Part shown: one piece after another, positions 53,552 to 63,035 of the stretch
How positions within the stretch are numbered: position 1 is the stretch's first letter
How the letters are laid out: each line of letters starts with the position of its first letter
Notes under the pieces: model-generated
What the model saw: only the letters and a program-made list of their open reading frames with translations
The model's database searches: none
What the model was told of the DNA's origin: nothing
Origin: Durusdinium trenchii
Taxonomy: Eukaryota; Sar; Dinophyceae; Suessiales; Symbiodiniaceae
DNA: 64,000 bases
Assembly (NCBI GenBank): GCA_963970005.1
Contig: CAXAMN010003847.1
Span: forward strand, 3,162-67,161
Direction of reading: 5' to 3'
Position numbers and translations under genes: made by a program

Positions 53552-54343
53552 GACGTGCCGACGCACGTCCGCAAGAGCTCATGGTCCGCTGGAGAGAACC
53601 AGACACCACGGCTTTTGGCGGAATTGGATGCTCCAAACGAGCAACACAGCAGGGGCCAATGCCAGCCGTGTGTCTTCTTTGCCAGCCGCCAAGGGTGCCC
53701 CGTGCGTGGTTACTTTGGGTCTTGCTTTCGTGTTTTTCTTCCCAATTGTTTGGAGAATCCCATCCTTTGGGAATCACCAATGGATTACCCTATCAATCCC
53801 TATCAATGATCATGCCATCTGGACCCTGGATGGTCCTGATGGTGAGCCTTCTTTTATTGTCATTCCTGGAAGCCCTTTGGCAGGTGTACAAGTACAGGCT
53901 GCTCCTTTTGTCACTTGGCCCATTCCAAGAAAGTCAACCACCGCCCACAAAAAGCCATCCGCGACCAGATGAAAAAGGCCATGGAAGAGGTCTTGGAAGT
54001 GTCGGTGAGGGTCTCAGTTCTGGTTGAACAGCGGTTCCGAGCTGAACGGCACTTGTTACTAGAAGCGATGCACTTGTTACTAGTAGCTTCTTGTTTCAGA
54101 TAAAATCACAGTTTTGAGGCATGTGGTAGGTCCAGTAGGTCTTGTGTTTGTGAGGATCCAGAAGCTCGGCGCCTTGCCATGCAGAAGCTGGCAGCTCAAC
54201 ATGATTACATGCGCCGAGTGGTCATTGGCTTTCTTGACGCGATGCGCTTTGGCCAACATTTTCAACACAATGACCGCATTTTCTCATTGCAAACAATTAC
54301 GTCTCTGTTTGGCTTCAATCGAGATTCTGCAAGTGTTCGATAG
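53552..54343 (+). CDS. CCCH zinc-finger protein, three C-terminal exons with stop
   Basis: Exon 1 (53552-53708) follows TTCCCTTCAG: DVPTHVRKSSWSAGENQTPR, LLAELDAPNEQHSRGQCQPC, VFFASRQGCPVRG, to a GTTACT donor (phase 1). Exon 2 (53898-54004) follows AGTACAG: CSFCHLAHSKKVNHRPQKAI, RDQMKKAMEEVLEVS, to a GTGAGG donor (phase 0). Exon 3 (54155-54343) follows TTTGTGAG: DPEARRLAMQKLAAQHDYMR, RVVIGFLDAMRFGQHFQHND and FSLQTITSLFGFNRDSASVR to TAG. Joined, the finger is C-x8-C-x4-C-x3-H, within the CCCH consensus, with the extra Cys of CQPC and the CSFCHL end that I associate with dinoflagellate CCCH families. Such fingers usually bind RNA; the target is unknown. Intron 2 carries a CTACTAGTAGC-family repeat. 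N-terminal exons are incomplete. Confidence 0.77.
54052..54094. repeat. CTACTAGTAGC-family repeat, locus 5, in an intron
   Basis: CTTGTTACTAGAAGCGATG, CACTTGTTACTAGTAGCTTC and TTGTTTCAG. It lies in intron 2 of the CCCH gene and ends in an AG that mimics an acceptor. Confidence 0.85.
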
Positions 54344-54807
54344 CGTTGGTCTGTGGCCTCTGGGATTGTCCATGATCCTCGAACAGGGGTGTATGGCTTG
54401 AACACTTGATTGATCCCCCCACTACCAGATGGATGTTTATCATCCTCGTCGGAGGTCTATGAATGAACAGTCAGCATCAATTGAGCGACCGACGCAGCAG
54501 CACGATGAAAGAGGGGGATGTAAGATGTGGCAAAAGCCATCCAGATGTATGTAGAGCCAATAGGGGGGCCAACCCTACTACCTTTACCCTTTACCCTTTG
54601 ATGGACACCTTGATCGGCACTGACGACAAACCTCTTTTTGAGCCTTGATAGACTGTGTGTGGATTGCTTTGTCAATGGTGTCTAGGAGAGACCGGATTTG
54701 TTGATTGATCAAGATCAAGCTGCATTGACAATGACCACAGGAGAAACTTCTTTTGGAGGAACATGGAGGAACCATTTCGTTGTGTGGCCGACATGGTTGA
54801 GGATCCC

Positions 54808-54835
54808 TCTCTCTCTCTCTATATATATATATATA
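54808..54835. repeat. (CT)n(AT)n microsatellite
   Basis: A CT run passes directly into an AT run. Confidence 0.93.
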
Positions 54836-55241
54836 AACATACAAATCATGGCGTAATTTTCTTGATTGGGTGTCATTCTAACTATCCCATGTTCCTTGGC
54901 GAAACACCCTATTTTCACTCTCCCCACGTGTGGCTCGAGCCAAAAAGTCAGGGCCCTATACACCTGACGAGCGTGTAAACGATCTCGCTATCCCCCGTTT
55001 CTGCCGCGCTTGCCGGTCTCTTTCTTGGCCGAGGACCTTTGAGTGTGACGTTCTGGTGTGAAGTTCTCACAGAATCAGAATGTGGTTGCCTCGCCATTTG
55101 CCAAGGACATTGGGTCTGAACGGCGCAGGTCTTGCGCGGTTGCATGGTGGGGCAAATTGGACCCTGGGCTAGGCTGCTAGGTCTGCTAGGTGTTCATCGA
55201 AGGAATGAGATTGTCGAAGCCGGTGGTCGATTGGTTGTCTG

Positions 55242-55712
55242 ATGTGGATGTGGGTCAACACCTTGGGATTCTCCAAAGCACTTGATCTCCGTAAACCCGT
55301 CCACTTGGTTCGCTTGTCGGGGTCAGCCAGCATTTGCTGGGTTTGGACATGTGTTTGCTTGGATCAGGATGGCGAAAACGCAGCGAAGAGAGTCTGGTAT
55401 CCTGTGACAAGTTGGCGAACAGCCAAAGCCGCGGGAACGGGCCACGTTTTCTTCTTTGGCATAGTCCAGTCTTGTGGCTGGCCAGTCTTGTCTCTCACGT
55501 CAGTAGGGTTGGTGAAGCCGCTAGCCATAAGGTTTGGGCAAATGAGCGAGGCGGACAAACAGAAGTCTTCGATGGAAAAGTGGCAATTGATTGAATCAGA
55601 CGCTGATAAATTGCTTCTATATAGCTTGGCTGGCCCTCCTAATCAATCGTTTGCTTCTTGCACTTGGCTTAACACACATGCAAACTACGAGAAGGGGGAT
55701 CTGAACCAATGA
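55242..55712 (+). CDS. hypothetical ORF, 156 codons
   Basis: The middle and end are the most protein-like part: ASICWVWTCVCLDQDGENAA, GLVKPLAIRFGQMSEADKQK, SSMEKWQLIESDADKLLLYS and LAGPPNQSFASCTWLNTHAN to TGA. It may include an unspliced in-frame intron. No family recognised. Confidence 0.37.
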   Translation: MWMWVNTLGFSKALDLRKPVHLVRLSGSASICWVWTCVCLDQDGENAAKRVWYPVTSWRTAKAAGTGHVFFFGIVQSCGWPVLSLTSVGLVKPLAIRFGQMSEADKQKSSMEKWQLIESDADKLLLYSLAGPPNQSFASCTWLNTHANYEKGDLNQ

Positions 55713-55790
55713 CGCAAAGGCCATATACACTTCCCCAAACGACAAAGACGCTTGCCAAACGCTGCTGTATATTGTTCATAATCGTCATCA

Positions 55791-55823
<33 letters not shown>

Positions 55824-56158
55824 TCGTCATCGTCATCAACATCATCCGAATAGAAGCCATCGTTCTCGTACATCAAGGCCTTTTGATTTCAGTGGAAAGA
55901 CTGTTCGGACATGGTATGGACGCCCCATTTGCCCGTCACCTGGCTGAGTGGATGCAAGCAGCGGTACTGGGTGGCCAAGCTGCACCAGTAGCTGGAACCA
56001 ACCGACCCACGGTCGGAGGGAAGTTTCCTTTATCGAACAATTTGTGCATGTTGGCTTGCCCAACGTACATGTTGGGTTTTGTCGAGAGGCGCCCATGTTT
56101 GGAGTCATATAGAAGGGAAACGACCCGTTCATCAGCCGTTGGTGATTCCTCAGTTTGA
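55709..56158 (+). CDS. ORF spanning a (GTC)n microsatellite, 149 codons
   Basis: ATG start overlapping the previous stop: MTQRPYTLPQTTKTLAKRCC, then Ile/Val repeats encoded by the microsatellite, then LISVERLFGHGMDAPFARHL, AEWMQAAVLGGQAAPVAGTN and YMLGFVERRPCLESYRRETT to TGA. The downstream part could be a real exon; the Val tract need not be translated. Confidence 0.32.
55782..55838. repeat. (GTC)n/(ATC)n trinucleotide tract
   Basis: Pure GTC core with ATC variants at both ends, of the same class as the tract at 271-340. Confidence 0.95.
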
Positions 56159-56904
56159 GGCACACTCCGACATACAACCACTTGATTTCACGATGACGAT
56201 GTACGATACAGTCACGCATCTTCATCGTCTCTTGAGCTTGAACGTCGCCTGAAAAGAGCTGCTTTGATCTTTGATCGCTGAATAAATCTTAGTCGAACAA
56301 ACACTTTTTGTATTCGATACGCCAGTGCAGAGATGGACGCCTTTAGCCTTAAGCTGACGGACTCATCGAGAGACCAGTGGATGCTCCAGATCTTGAGACC
56401 ATTGATCATGATCTGGATCCTCAAAGTATCCCTCTGAGAACCGAATCAAAAGTGGGACCTGGCATTTCTGGTGTTTTCTTCTTTGCACAAGGTTGACACC
56501 GGTCTTTCAACCTCAAGAAGTCACGAGACTCGGCTGGAGCAACACACGTGGGCTCCACCGGTCTGAAAGCAAATCGGAGCTCCGTCACTCCCAGGTGGAG
56601 GGGGGAGGCCGGAGGGCGAAGGAAAGGGACGGCCGAAGGGCGCCGGGGGGAGCCTGAATGTGGGACCCCTGACGAACGAAACAGGTGACGCCTGTTCCAT
56701 CCATGTCCATCCATTTTCTCTACATCTGTGATGCCCCTTCCTGCTCACCCTCCAAATGGTCGTCTGCCATCATTTGCCAGTAGAAAGCTCCAAGCATCTA
56801 CAGAACCACCGAGTTGAGCAAATATGGCTTTGGGCACCGGGAAAGATGAGAGGACAGTCCAACGAATCTTCCTCACAAGGAACAATGCACATGGCTGTGG
56901 GCAA

Positions 56905-57015
56905 AATATGAATGAATATAAGAATATGATATAAGATTTATGGATATAAGGATATAATGATATAATATGATATGATGATATATATAATATATAATATGAC
57001 ACATATATAATACAT
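56905..57015. repeat. AT-rich low-complexity tract
   Basis: GATATAA, GATATGAT and TATATAATA-like units with no clean period. Confidence 0.85.
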
Positions 57016-57484
57016 AAACCATAGAGGTTTACATTCGCGCATATTTGGTATGTGTCTTTTCCTCTTGTTCACCAGGCCGAACCTCCACTTTGCCACAGTG
57101 AGAACTCGCATGCGTCCGGGAGTAGGAAATGTGCGTCGCAAAGAGGTAAACACACACACTAGGCGGCCAGGAACATTCCAAGCCGGTGTGTTGAATAGAC
57201 ACACGTGGAAGCCCATAAGTTAGTGTAGGGCAGTCCATTGTCGACAACGGATGGTCTTGGAGGTTGTGTTTTTCTCTTTCCCATGCTGTTTGTTTCTCCT
57301 GGGACATGCTCCTTTTAGTAATCCATATGTATATGATTGTATATGCCATATATATGTTTTTCGTGTGCTTTCGCACCTTGTCACGACGTCATATTGTCAG
57401 GGGCTGATCAAAGTTGACCGACTCTCTGATGTTTGAGTCTTCACGGAGAAGGTGCTGCAAACATCTGCAAGCATCAATGGAGTT

Positions 57485-57579
57485 CCACTCCCTGAAAAAG
57501 TAATGGAAGTGGACACGTGTAATGTAAAATTGACATCCAAGGGGACACATTCCACTTCCATGATTGTTCCAGGCATTGT
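57485..57579. mobile_element. MITE-family copy, both arms
   Basis: Left arm 57485-57513 ends AATGGAAGTGGA. Right arm 57551-57579 begins TCCACTTCCATGATTGTTCC. The interior of 37 bp is unlike the other copies, so it is an internal deletion or a subfamily. Confidence 0.72.
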
Positions 57580-57591
57580 CCACCTTTATGG

Positions 57592-57921
57592 GTGGTGTCA
57601 CACGGCACGGCTCCTGTCACCGTCTTCGAAGGTCGAGCTTTGCAGCATGTGGGTGTGATGAATTCCTCTGGCTCCTGGCCCACATCCTCAAGCATTTACT
57701 TAGAATTAGTTAGACTCCTCTGGCACCCACCCCAACCACCTTCAAAATTGAGGTGCTTGGAGCCCAGGGAATGGACGTCCAACAGCCAAGGGGTGACGAA
57801 GAGAAACGCACCCTGCGTGAGGCGAGCGTGGAGGTGTCGTGCCCCAAGCTCCGCGGAGGTGTGCGGAGCAGGGTCAGGGCCTAGGAGGTGTGTGAAACTG
57901 AGAGTCGAGTCCTCCGGATAG
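57592..57921 (+). CDS. hypothetical ORF, 109 codons
   Basis: VSHGTAPVTVFEGRALQHVG, VMNSSGSWPTSSSIYLELVR, LEPREWTSNSQGVTKRNAPC and RAWRCRAPSSAEVCGAGSGP to TAG. Starts just after the MITE copy; no ATG at its start. Confidence 0.33.
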   Translation: MVSHGTAPVTVFEGRALQHVGVMNSSGSWPTSSSIYLELVRLLWHPPQPPSKLRCLEPREWTSNSQGVTKRNAPCVRRAWRCRAPSSAEVCGAGSGPRRCVKLRVESSG

Positions 57922-58053
57922 CTGATCATGATATGATATTCTTGGGGAGTTGATTATGTTTGGCCATCCAGCAGGCGGCAGCCTAGGCCCAAGGATTTGC
58001 CTGGCATCAGTCCTTCATTGGGATTGAATTTGTTTCCTTTGCAAGCTTGAGCC

Positions 58054-58619
58054 ATGAAGCTTGAGCCATTCTCCCCACCGTTCCGACCCCCCGGCCAGGC
58101 GGCTGGATCGCACTTGGGAGGCGATCTTCCGGCGGCGTTCGGACGCGCCATGCGCCTTGAAATGCGTGGGGGAATGAGCAGCATTCATCGGGCACGGACA
58201 CGCGCGGAGCCTGAAAAAGCGAAGGCAAGCAGTGAAAGCAGTGACCACCTGGCAGCTCACCACAGCTCGTGCTGGTTTCGCATCTTCAAACTGGAAAGCT
58301 GGGACCGATGAATCCCAGGTTTCGTCAGTTGATCTGGGTCAAGCAAGAAGCTGCCTTTCGCAGCTGCTCTGTATTCTGGCAGGTGGAACAGGAGTTGGAC
58401 TTCGAGTCCCGCACTGCGGTTGATGAAGCTATGGAGGCCTCGAAAGAGAAGGCCTGGAGGGACAGGCATCTTTTCACGGCTCACGGACGAGGTTCCCAAA
58501 GCCATGTAGAGGTTCTCAGAGAAATGCAACATGAACTCCAACACTGTTTTGTGGGGATGACGACCGGTTTGTCTTTGTCTATTGATTTCGGTGTTGCCAA
58601 AAGACTTGTTCACGACTAA
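58054..58619 (+). CDS. hypothetical protein, complete two-exon gene, 171 codons
   Basis: Exon 1 (58054-58268) opens MKLEPFSPPFRPPGQAAGSH, with a Pro/Gly region, then ARTRAEPEKAKASSESSDHL up to AAHHSS at a GTGCTG donor. A 50-bp intron ends CCCAG. Exon 2 (58319-58619) continues in matching phase 2: FRQLIWVKQEAAFRSCSVFW, QVEQELDFESRTAVDEAMEA, SKEKAWRDRHLFTAHGRGSQ, SHVEVLREMQHELQHCFVGM and MTTGLSLSIDFGVAKRLVHD to TAA. The joined length is 516 nt, divisible by three. The C-terminal half is charged and probably helical. No family is recognised. The stop codon is also the left target-site copy of a MITE. Confidence 0.58.
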
Positions 58620-58721
58620 CACTCCCTGGAACAATCATGGAAGTGGACAATGGCCCCCTTGGATGACCATTTTCCTCTTCAAACAGGTGGTTTTCCACGT
58701 CCATGATGATTTCAGGAAGTG
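58620..58721. mobile_element. MITE-family copy with TAA target-site duplication
   Basis: CACTCCCTGGAACAATCATG and onward pairs with the right arm ending ATGATTTCAGGAAGTG. The element is flanked by TAA at 58617-58619 and 58722-58724. A 3-bp TWA duplication is typical of PIF/Harbinger elements. This is the best-preserved copy here and defines the family: arms of 28-29 bp and an interior with CCTTGGATGACCATTTTCC and AAACAGGTGG. Confidence 0.85.
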
Positions 58722-58772
58722 TAAGTGTGATGAGACCCCCCATGGACCCTAGCGGTCAGTTGGTTTGTTTCG

Positions 58773-59299
58773 GTGGCTTGGCCCTCCTTCCTTTCATTTT
58801 TGTTTCTTTGGATACGGAGTCTTCTCGAAGTCTCCTTGGGGCGCGTCCCAAATAAGGAAATCATGGATATTGACCGTTGGTGGCCAACCATTGCTTCGTC
58901 CTTGACGATTGGAGAACTTCATGCCAACATCAATTCAATCCCTCATTCCGTCAGTCTTGGTTTCTTCCAAGCAACCACTGGTTGTTCTTCTTCACTCGAC
59001 CGGTCGCTTCGGACGATTCAGACGGCATACCGCTCCTTCTCGGAGCTGAGGCGGTGGCGGAGCTGTGCCCGGAGGACAGTCCAGCTGGGCCTCGGCGCGT
59101 GGTCCAACTGAGACACCCCCTTCGCATCACCTCGAGAAAGGGGTGCTATCAATCGACCGTCAGCGGCAGGGGGCCGGTGGAACTGGTCTTGTGGGCAGAC
59201 CGTCAGCGGCAGGCAGACCGCTGTTCGTCAGCCCGTCTCGTTGTGCTCCTCAAGTCCCCCCGTCGGTACCGTGGGGTCAACGGCGTCCTCAGGGAGTGA
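58773..59299 (+). CDS. candidate exons in two frames
   Basis: Frame 58773-59111: PNKEIMDIDRWWPTIASSLT, IGELHANINSIPHSVSLGFF and RTIQTAYRSFSELRRWRSCA. Frame 58877-59299: DGIPLLLGAEAVAELCPEDS, AGPRRVVQLRHPLRITSRKG and VELVLWADRQRQADRCSSAR. Probably one or two real exons, with splice sites not resolved. Confidence 0.3.
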
Positions 59300-59397
59300 C
59301 AGGTGGCACGGCTTCTAAAGGGATCCGACAGGAAGTGTTCGAAGGATCATTTTGCTGAACCTGAAGCCCAGGTTGGTCTTGACCATGGTGTTTCACT

Positions 59398-59820
59398 GTG
59401 TACGTCAGGACCAAGGTTACTAGTATGAAGATGGGGTTCAGACATGTTCAGACCAGGTTTGACTCAGTCCGAGTGGACCGGAACGAGTGCGGTGGACAGG
59501 TCACCGTGCTTTGGCCCGCCAGGAGCCGCCGGTGTCGCCGATCGCCAGCGTGCAGCGCCCCGTTCGAAGAGTCTTCGCGGTTCCATCCGCCGGAGCGGAC
59601 AAAACGTGTTTTCACACCAAGAGGTGGGCTTTTGACCTGGAGCATCCTGTCTGATCTTGGACAGTCGTGTAGGGCGTACGGAGGCGCCAGGACACCCTTG
59701 TCTTCCTGGGCAGGAGAGCTCCACCCTTTGCGAAACCCGTCTGACACCGGTCACCAGACCAGAGGAACCCGTCTGACGCGCCCGGCTGCAAAACACCCCA
59801 AAAGGAAGAGTAGGGTTTAG
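59398..59820 (+). CDS. hypothetical ORF, 140 codons
   Basis: Basic: MKMGFRHVQTRFDSVRVDRN, ECGGQVTVLWPARSRRCRRS, RTKRVFTPRGGLLTWSILSD and a KHPKRKSRV end to TAG. Two minus frames overlap. Confidence 0.33.
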   Translation: MYVRTKVTSMKMGFRHVQTRFDSVRVDRNECGGQVTVLWPARSRRCRRSPACSAPFEESSRFHPPERTKRVFTPRGGLLTWSILSDLGQSCRAYGGARTPLSSWAGELHPLRNPSDTGHQTRGTRLTRPAAKHPKRKSRV

Positions 59821-60047
59821 GGTCACCTGGGGCAACTTGGTTGAAATGAACAGATCCTTTTCTGAGGGATGTCAACCGAAACCATGGTTTGGTGGGCCAG
59901 TGGGCAGTCGATCGAATATGTCCACTTTTTCGTCCACTTGAAAGAATTGTGATGGGCCCGTTTTTCACACCCCAAACTCCAAAATTCAAGTGTCAGTTTT
60001 GGGGCAACCGTCAAATCCAGCAAGGTCTTGCTTCTTTCACAATTCAG

Positions 60048-60228
60048 CACCCAAAAGGCTATTGATCAAAGCGCTCACCATTTGATGGGATTGGAATTTT
60101 CTTGTGCGGGTTCCGGGCTTTACCAGCTGCTGTCCTGGTCCGCAACCACTCTCGACCCCTGCGGATGGAAGGAGTTCCAACTCCTTCTGCTCTACCTGGA
60201 CCTTCCAAGGGGTTTCGACTGGAGACCA
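60048..60228 (+). CDS. candidate exon with consensus acceptor and GTAAGT donor
   Basis: CACAATTCAG acceptor; TQKAIDQSAHHLMGLEFSCA, GSGLYQLLSWSATTLDPCGW, KEFQLLLLYLDLPRGFDWRP; donor GTAAGT. Phase 2 in, phase 0 out. Partners were not found and no family is recognised. Confidence 0.47.
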
Positions 60229-60448
60229 GTAAGTCGTGTAGCCTTACAAAAAAAGTAGTCATGGGTAGTCTATTGAAGTCTATTGGGACCCCCTTGGATG
60301 GTCCTGGGATGAGATATTGATTCTTCATCAGTTTTTCAACGGTCCTACGAAGGACACATGTCTAAAGTGATGTCTCCTATTACTATCAATCAACAACGAC
60401 GAACAGTCGGTGTTTAATTACCCTCGCCAAGACTCATATCGAAGTTGT

Positions 60449-60452
60449 ACAA

Positions 60453-60483
<31 letters not shown>

Positions 60484-60595
60484 GACGACGACGACGACGA
60501 CGACGACGACAACAAGTCCCTTCAAACCCAGAGCCCGGTCATCCATGTTAGTTAGTTAGTTAGCTTGCTAGCTAGTTAGTTGGCTGGTTGGCTGT
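60449..60595. repeat. (ACA)n(GAC)n and (GTTA)n tracts
   Basis: Trinucleotide tract at 60449-60511; GTTA/GCTA/GGCT tetranucleotides at 60547-60595. Confidence 0.93.
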
Positions 60596-60894
60596 TCAGC
60601 TATTTATGTAGTTAGTCTGCTGTAGAGGTCAATGGTTCGTACTACTCTGCAACATGAGGAATCGGCCTTTCGAAGACTCTGCCAGCCTTCGGCGCCGGGT
60701 GCCTGAGGAAAGGAAAGCGTTTGTTGAAAGCCTGTAGTTTGATTGAACTTATGCAATTTCAATCATAAAGGCAGCCCAAAGGCAGGAATTATATACTTAG
60801 ATGGATTACACAAGCAAATTTGCCAATCTTCTTTTCTACTTTGTAGATCCAGCTCCATGTTTTGTGCTCAACAGCGAAGCCTAGGGGTCTTCAG

Positions 60895-61340
60895 CCATAG
60901 TAAAGGACCTCAGAGCAGATCGGAGCAAGTTCCCGAGCAGGTTCTGGAGCTTTCGAAGCGCACTGCAGATATGCAGACACACCGTTATGTCATCATGCTG
61001 GCATGTTCTCACGCTGAGGTGTTGTCATGCCGTCAGGCTACCACGGTTGAATGGCGCTGTCATGTCGACATTCAAACATGTTACACTCTAGCTTGCAAAG
61101 ATGATGTCATGCTGGCGTCTTGCTGGCGCGCTAACGGAGATGAACACCAAGCTTCTCACTTGTCTCCAAGCTTTAGGGGCCTTCAGCCATAGTATAGACT
61201 TCGGAGCAGACCAGAGCAAGCTCCAGAGCAGGTAGCGGAGCAGGTTCCGGAGGAGGTTCTGGAGCACAGTTCCGGAGCAGGTTCCGGAGCAGGTTGCGGA
61301 GAAGGTTCCGGAGCAGGATGCGGAGCAGGTTCCGGAGCAT
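60895..61340. repeat. segmental duplication ending in a 12-bp minisatellite
   Basis: TCTTCAGCCATAGTAAAGGA with GCAGATCGGAGCAAGTTCC (60889-60950) recurs diverged at 61178-61240. The second copy expands into GGAGCAGGTTCC units to about 61340. The LRNLLRN-type minus frame here is repeat-encoded. Confidence 0.85.
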
Positions 61341-61551
61341 GGTATTCCACTCGAGCCCTACCAGCACTTTTGTGACATTCTTTGTATTTGCTTCTTCGGC
61401 GGCCAGATGACGTTCCCCACCATTGCAGCAGTGCGGTCATGTTGGTGGGCTTCCTGAGACATAGTCCTTACCCTGACACAGCCAGCGGAACTTACCCAAG
61501 AGGCTTCCACGGTAAGCACTTGAGGGTTGTTGTGATAGAGACCTGCTCTGT

Positions 61552-61770
61552 TTGAGGTGCCAAGGTGCCAAAACGCCGTGCCTCGAAGACAACCGAGGTT
61601 TGAAGCAGTTGGAAGGGGATGTGGCCTGCAGCATCGAGCGTGTGACCTGGCGGGTTTCGGTGACTCTTCCGCCGGCGTGGTTTGTGGGAAAGGGTTCCTG
61701 TGCGAGTTCAGATGAGGACACTCTTTTTGGACCCGATTTTTCACGGTTTCTTGAAAAATTATCCCGTTGA
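61552..61770 (+). CDS. hypothetical ORF, 72 codons
   Basis: GAKTPCLEDNRGLKQLEGDV, ACSIERVTWRVSVTLPPAWF and GKGSCASSDEDTLFGPDFSR to TGA. A 251-codon minus frame (62192-61437) spans this and the next ORF. Confidence 0.33.
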   Translation: MRCQGAKTPCLEDNRGLKQLEGDVACSIERVTWRVSVTLPPAWFVGKGSCASSDEDTLFGPDFSRFLEKLSR

Positions 61771-61870
61771 CATCCACAAAAAGAGCAGTGTGAAGGTCGG
61801 CTGGAGCAAACTTGAGCTATGCCGCCATGCAAAGGAAAACGCATTTTCATTGAAGTGAAACAGTGAAACA

Positions 61871-62122
61871 GTGAAGCGACCTGAAAACCACGGCTTAACA
61901 CGTCCTCTTGAGGAGTGTGGCATCGATGTCTCCCGAGGCGGGTGGCGCACATGTTGCCAAAACAAATGCCGCGCTGCGTTTCCTCACGGGTGGGTTCACG
62001 ATTTTCGGGAGTCCCCGGCCGTTCACCAGTGGGTGTTCCGTTTGAAAAGACAGATTTATCGAAACAGCGGAGGTGCGCCTGCAAAGGAGCTGGGAAGGAA
62101 TTCCGGACAAATAAAGCAGTGA
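61871..62122 (+). CDS. hypothetical ORF, 83 codons
   Basis: KRPENHGLTRPLEECGIDVS, RGGWRTCCQNKCRAAFPHGW and HQWVFRLKRQIYRNSGGAPA to TGA. A second + frame (61915-62220) overlaps. Confidence 0.33.
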   Translation: MKRPENHGLTRPLEECGIDVSRGGWRTCCQNKCRAAFPHGWVHDFRESPAVHQWVFRLKRQIYRNSGGAPAKELGRNSGQIKQ

Positions 62123-62522
62123 GGGTGCGCTCCTGCCGAAACACGGCAAATGGAACTGGTATAGAGGCCACCCCAGAAAGACGCCTGGTCAACCACCCAA
62201 ATGCATGCGTAAATGAGTAAATATGCCAGACATGGAGTGTCTGGGCTATGATTCACTGAATCTACGATGAACTCAAGAGATGAGACGACGAAATCCTGAA
62301 ATGATATCAAAAAAGGCCAAATTACAGATAGAGCCGTTGCCAGGTCGACACAAGGATAATAGAGAGCAGAAAGGACTTTCTTCGAGAGGAACGAATTCTT
62401 GCATCCTTTCTGGGAATTCCAAGTTTAGGGTGGTTTTCCCATCCAGTGAGTGAAGAATGGGCAGTTTCTCTCCCCTTTAGCAACTACCTGACTACCTGTG
62501 GAACTTCTGGCTGCCAGCCTGA

Positions 62523-62747
62523 GTGTTTCAGAATGTCCCAAATACGAGACAGCACAGCGGCAAATATTGTTTTCTTTTCCGTGGAAAACCCGGGTTTTCA
62601 ATCTTGGGTGTGGCCTTCATGACATGTGAATGTGAAGTTGAAGACTTTTCGTTTCACTGCTTTGGTCATGCCTGCCAACATGCAATTTTCTTTCACGCAA
62701 AGTTCTTAGCAACCTCTCATGTCCTCTCCTTGCAAAGGTTAATGTAG
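62523..62747 (+). CDS. hypothetical ORF, 74 codons
   Basis: QNVPNTRQHSGKYCFLFRGK, PGFSILGVAFMTCECEVEDF and FHCFGHACQHAIFFHAKFLA to TAG. No ATG at its start. Confidence 0.27.
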   Translation: MFQNVPNTRQHSGKYCFLFRGKPGFSILGVAFMTCECEVEDFSFHCFGHACQHAIFFHAKFLATSHVLSLQRLM

Positions 62748-63035
62748 GCCTTCGCCTCCACGCTGCCCACAGCTGTCCTAGGCAACCTTGATGCTTGTAT
62801 CATGGGGCGAGAGAGAGGAGAGAGGAGTCTTGTTCACCCGTGGGTTTAGCATGCGAGTCTTTGGTCTACTAAATCCGACTGGGTCTGTTCTGTGCCTGTG
62901 GAAGGTGTGGATGTCTTTCGCTTGGTGTTGCTGAATTCGTGACTCAGCAGCGGAAAATGAGCCGCGTGTTCTTTTTTGGCATGCAGTGCAGGCGCCTGCA
63001 GATTGTTTGTTCCCACCAAAAGTGCCACAGTGAAC

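Noticed and set aside
61173..61440. LLRNLLRN and PEPAPEPA repeat proteins on the minus strand
   Set aside because: Entirely encoded by the 12-bp minisatellite.
61437..62192. 251-codon minus-strand ORF
   Set aside because: It starts at TTG rather than ATG and spans two + ORFs with better composition. Kept only as an alternative in their entries.
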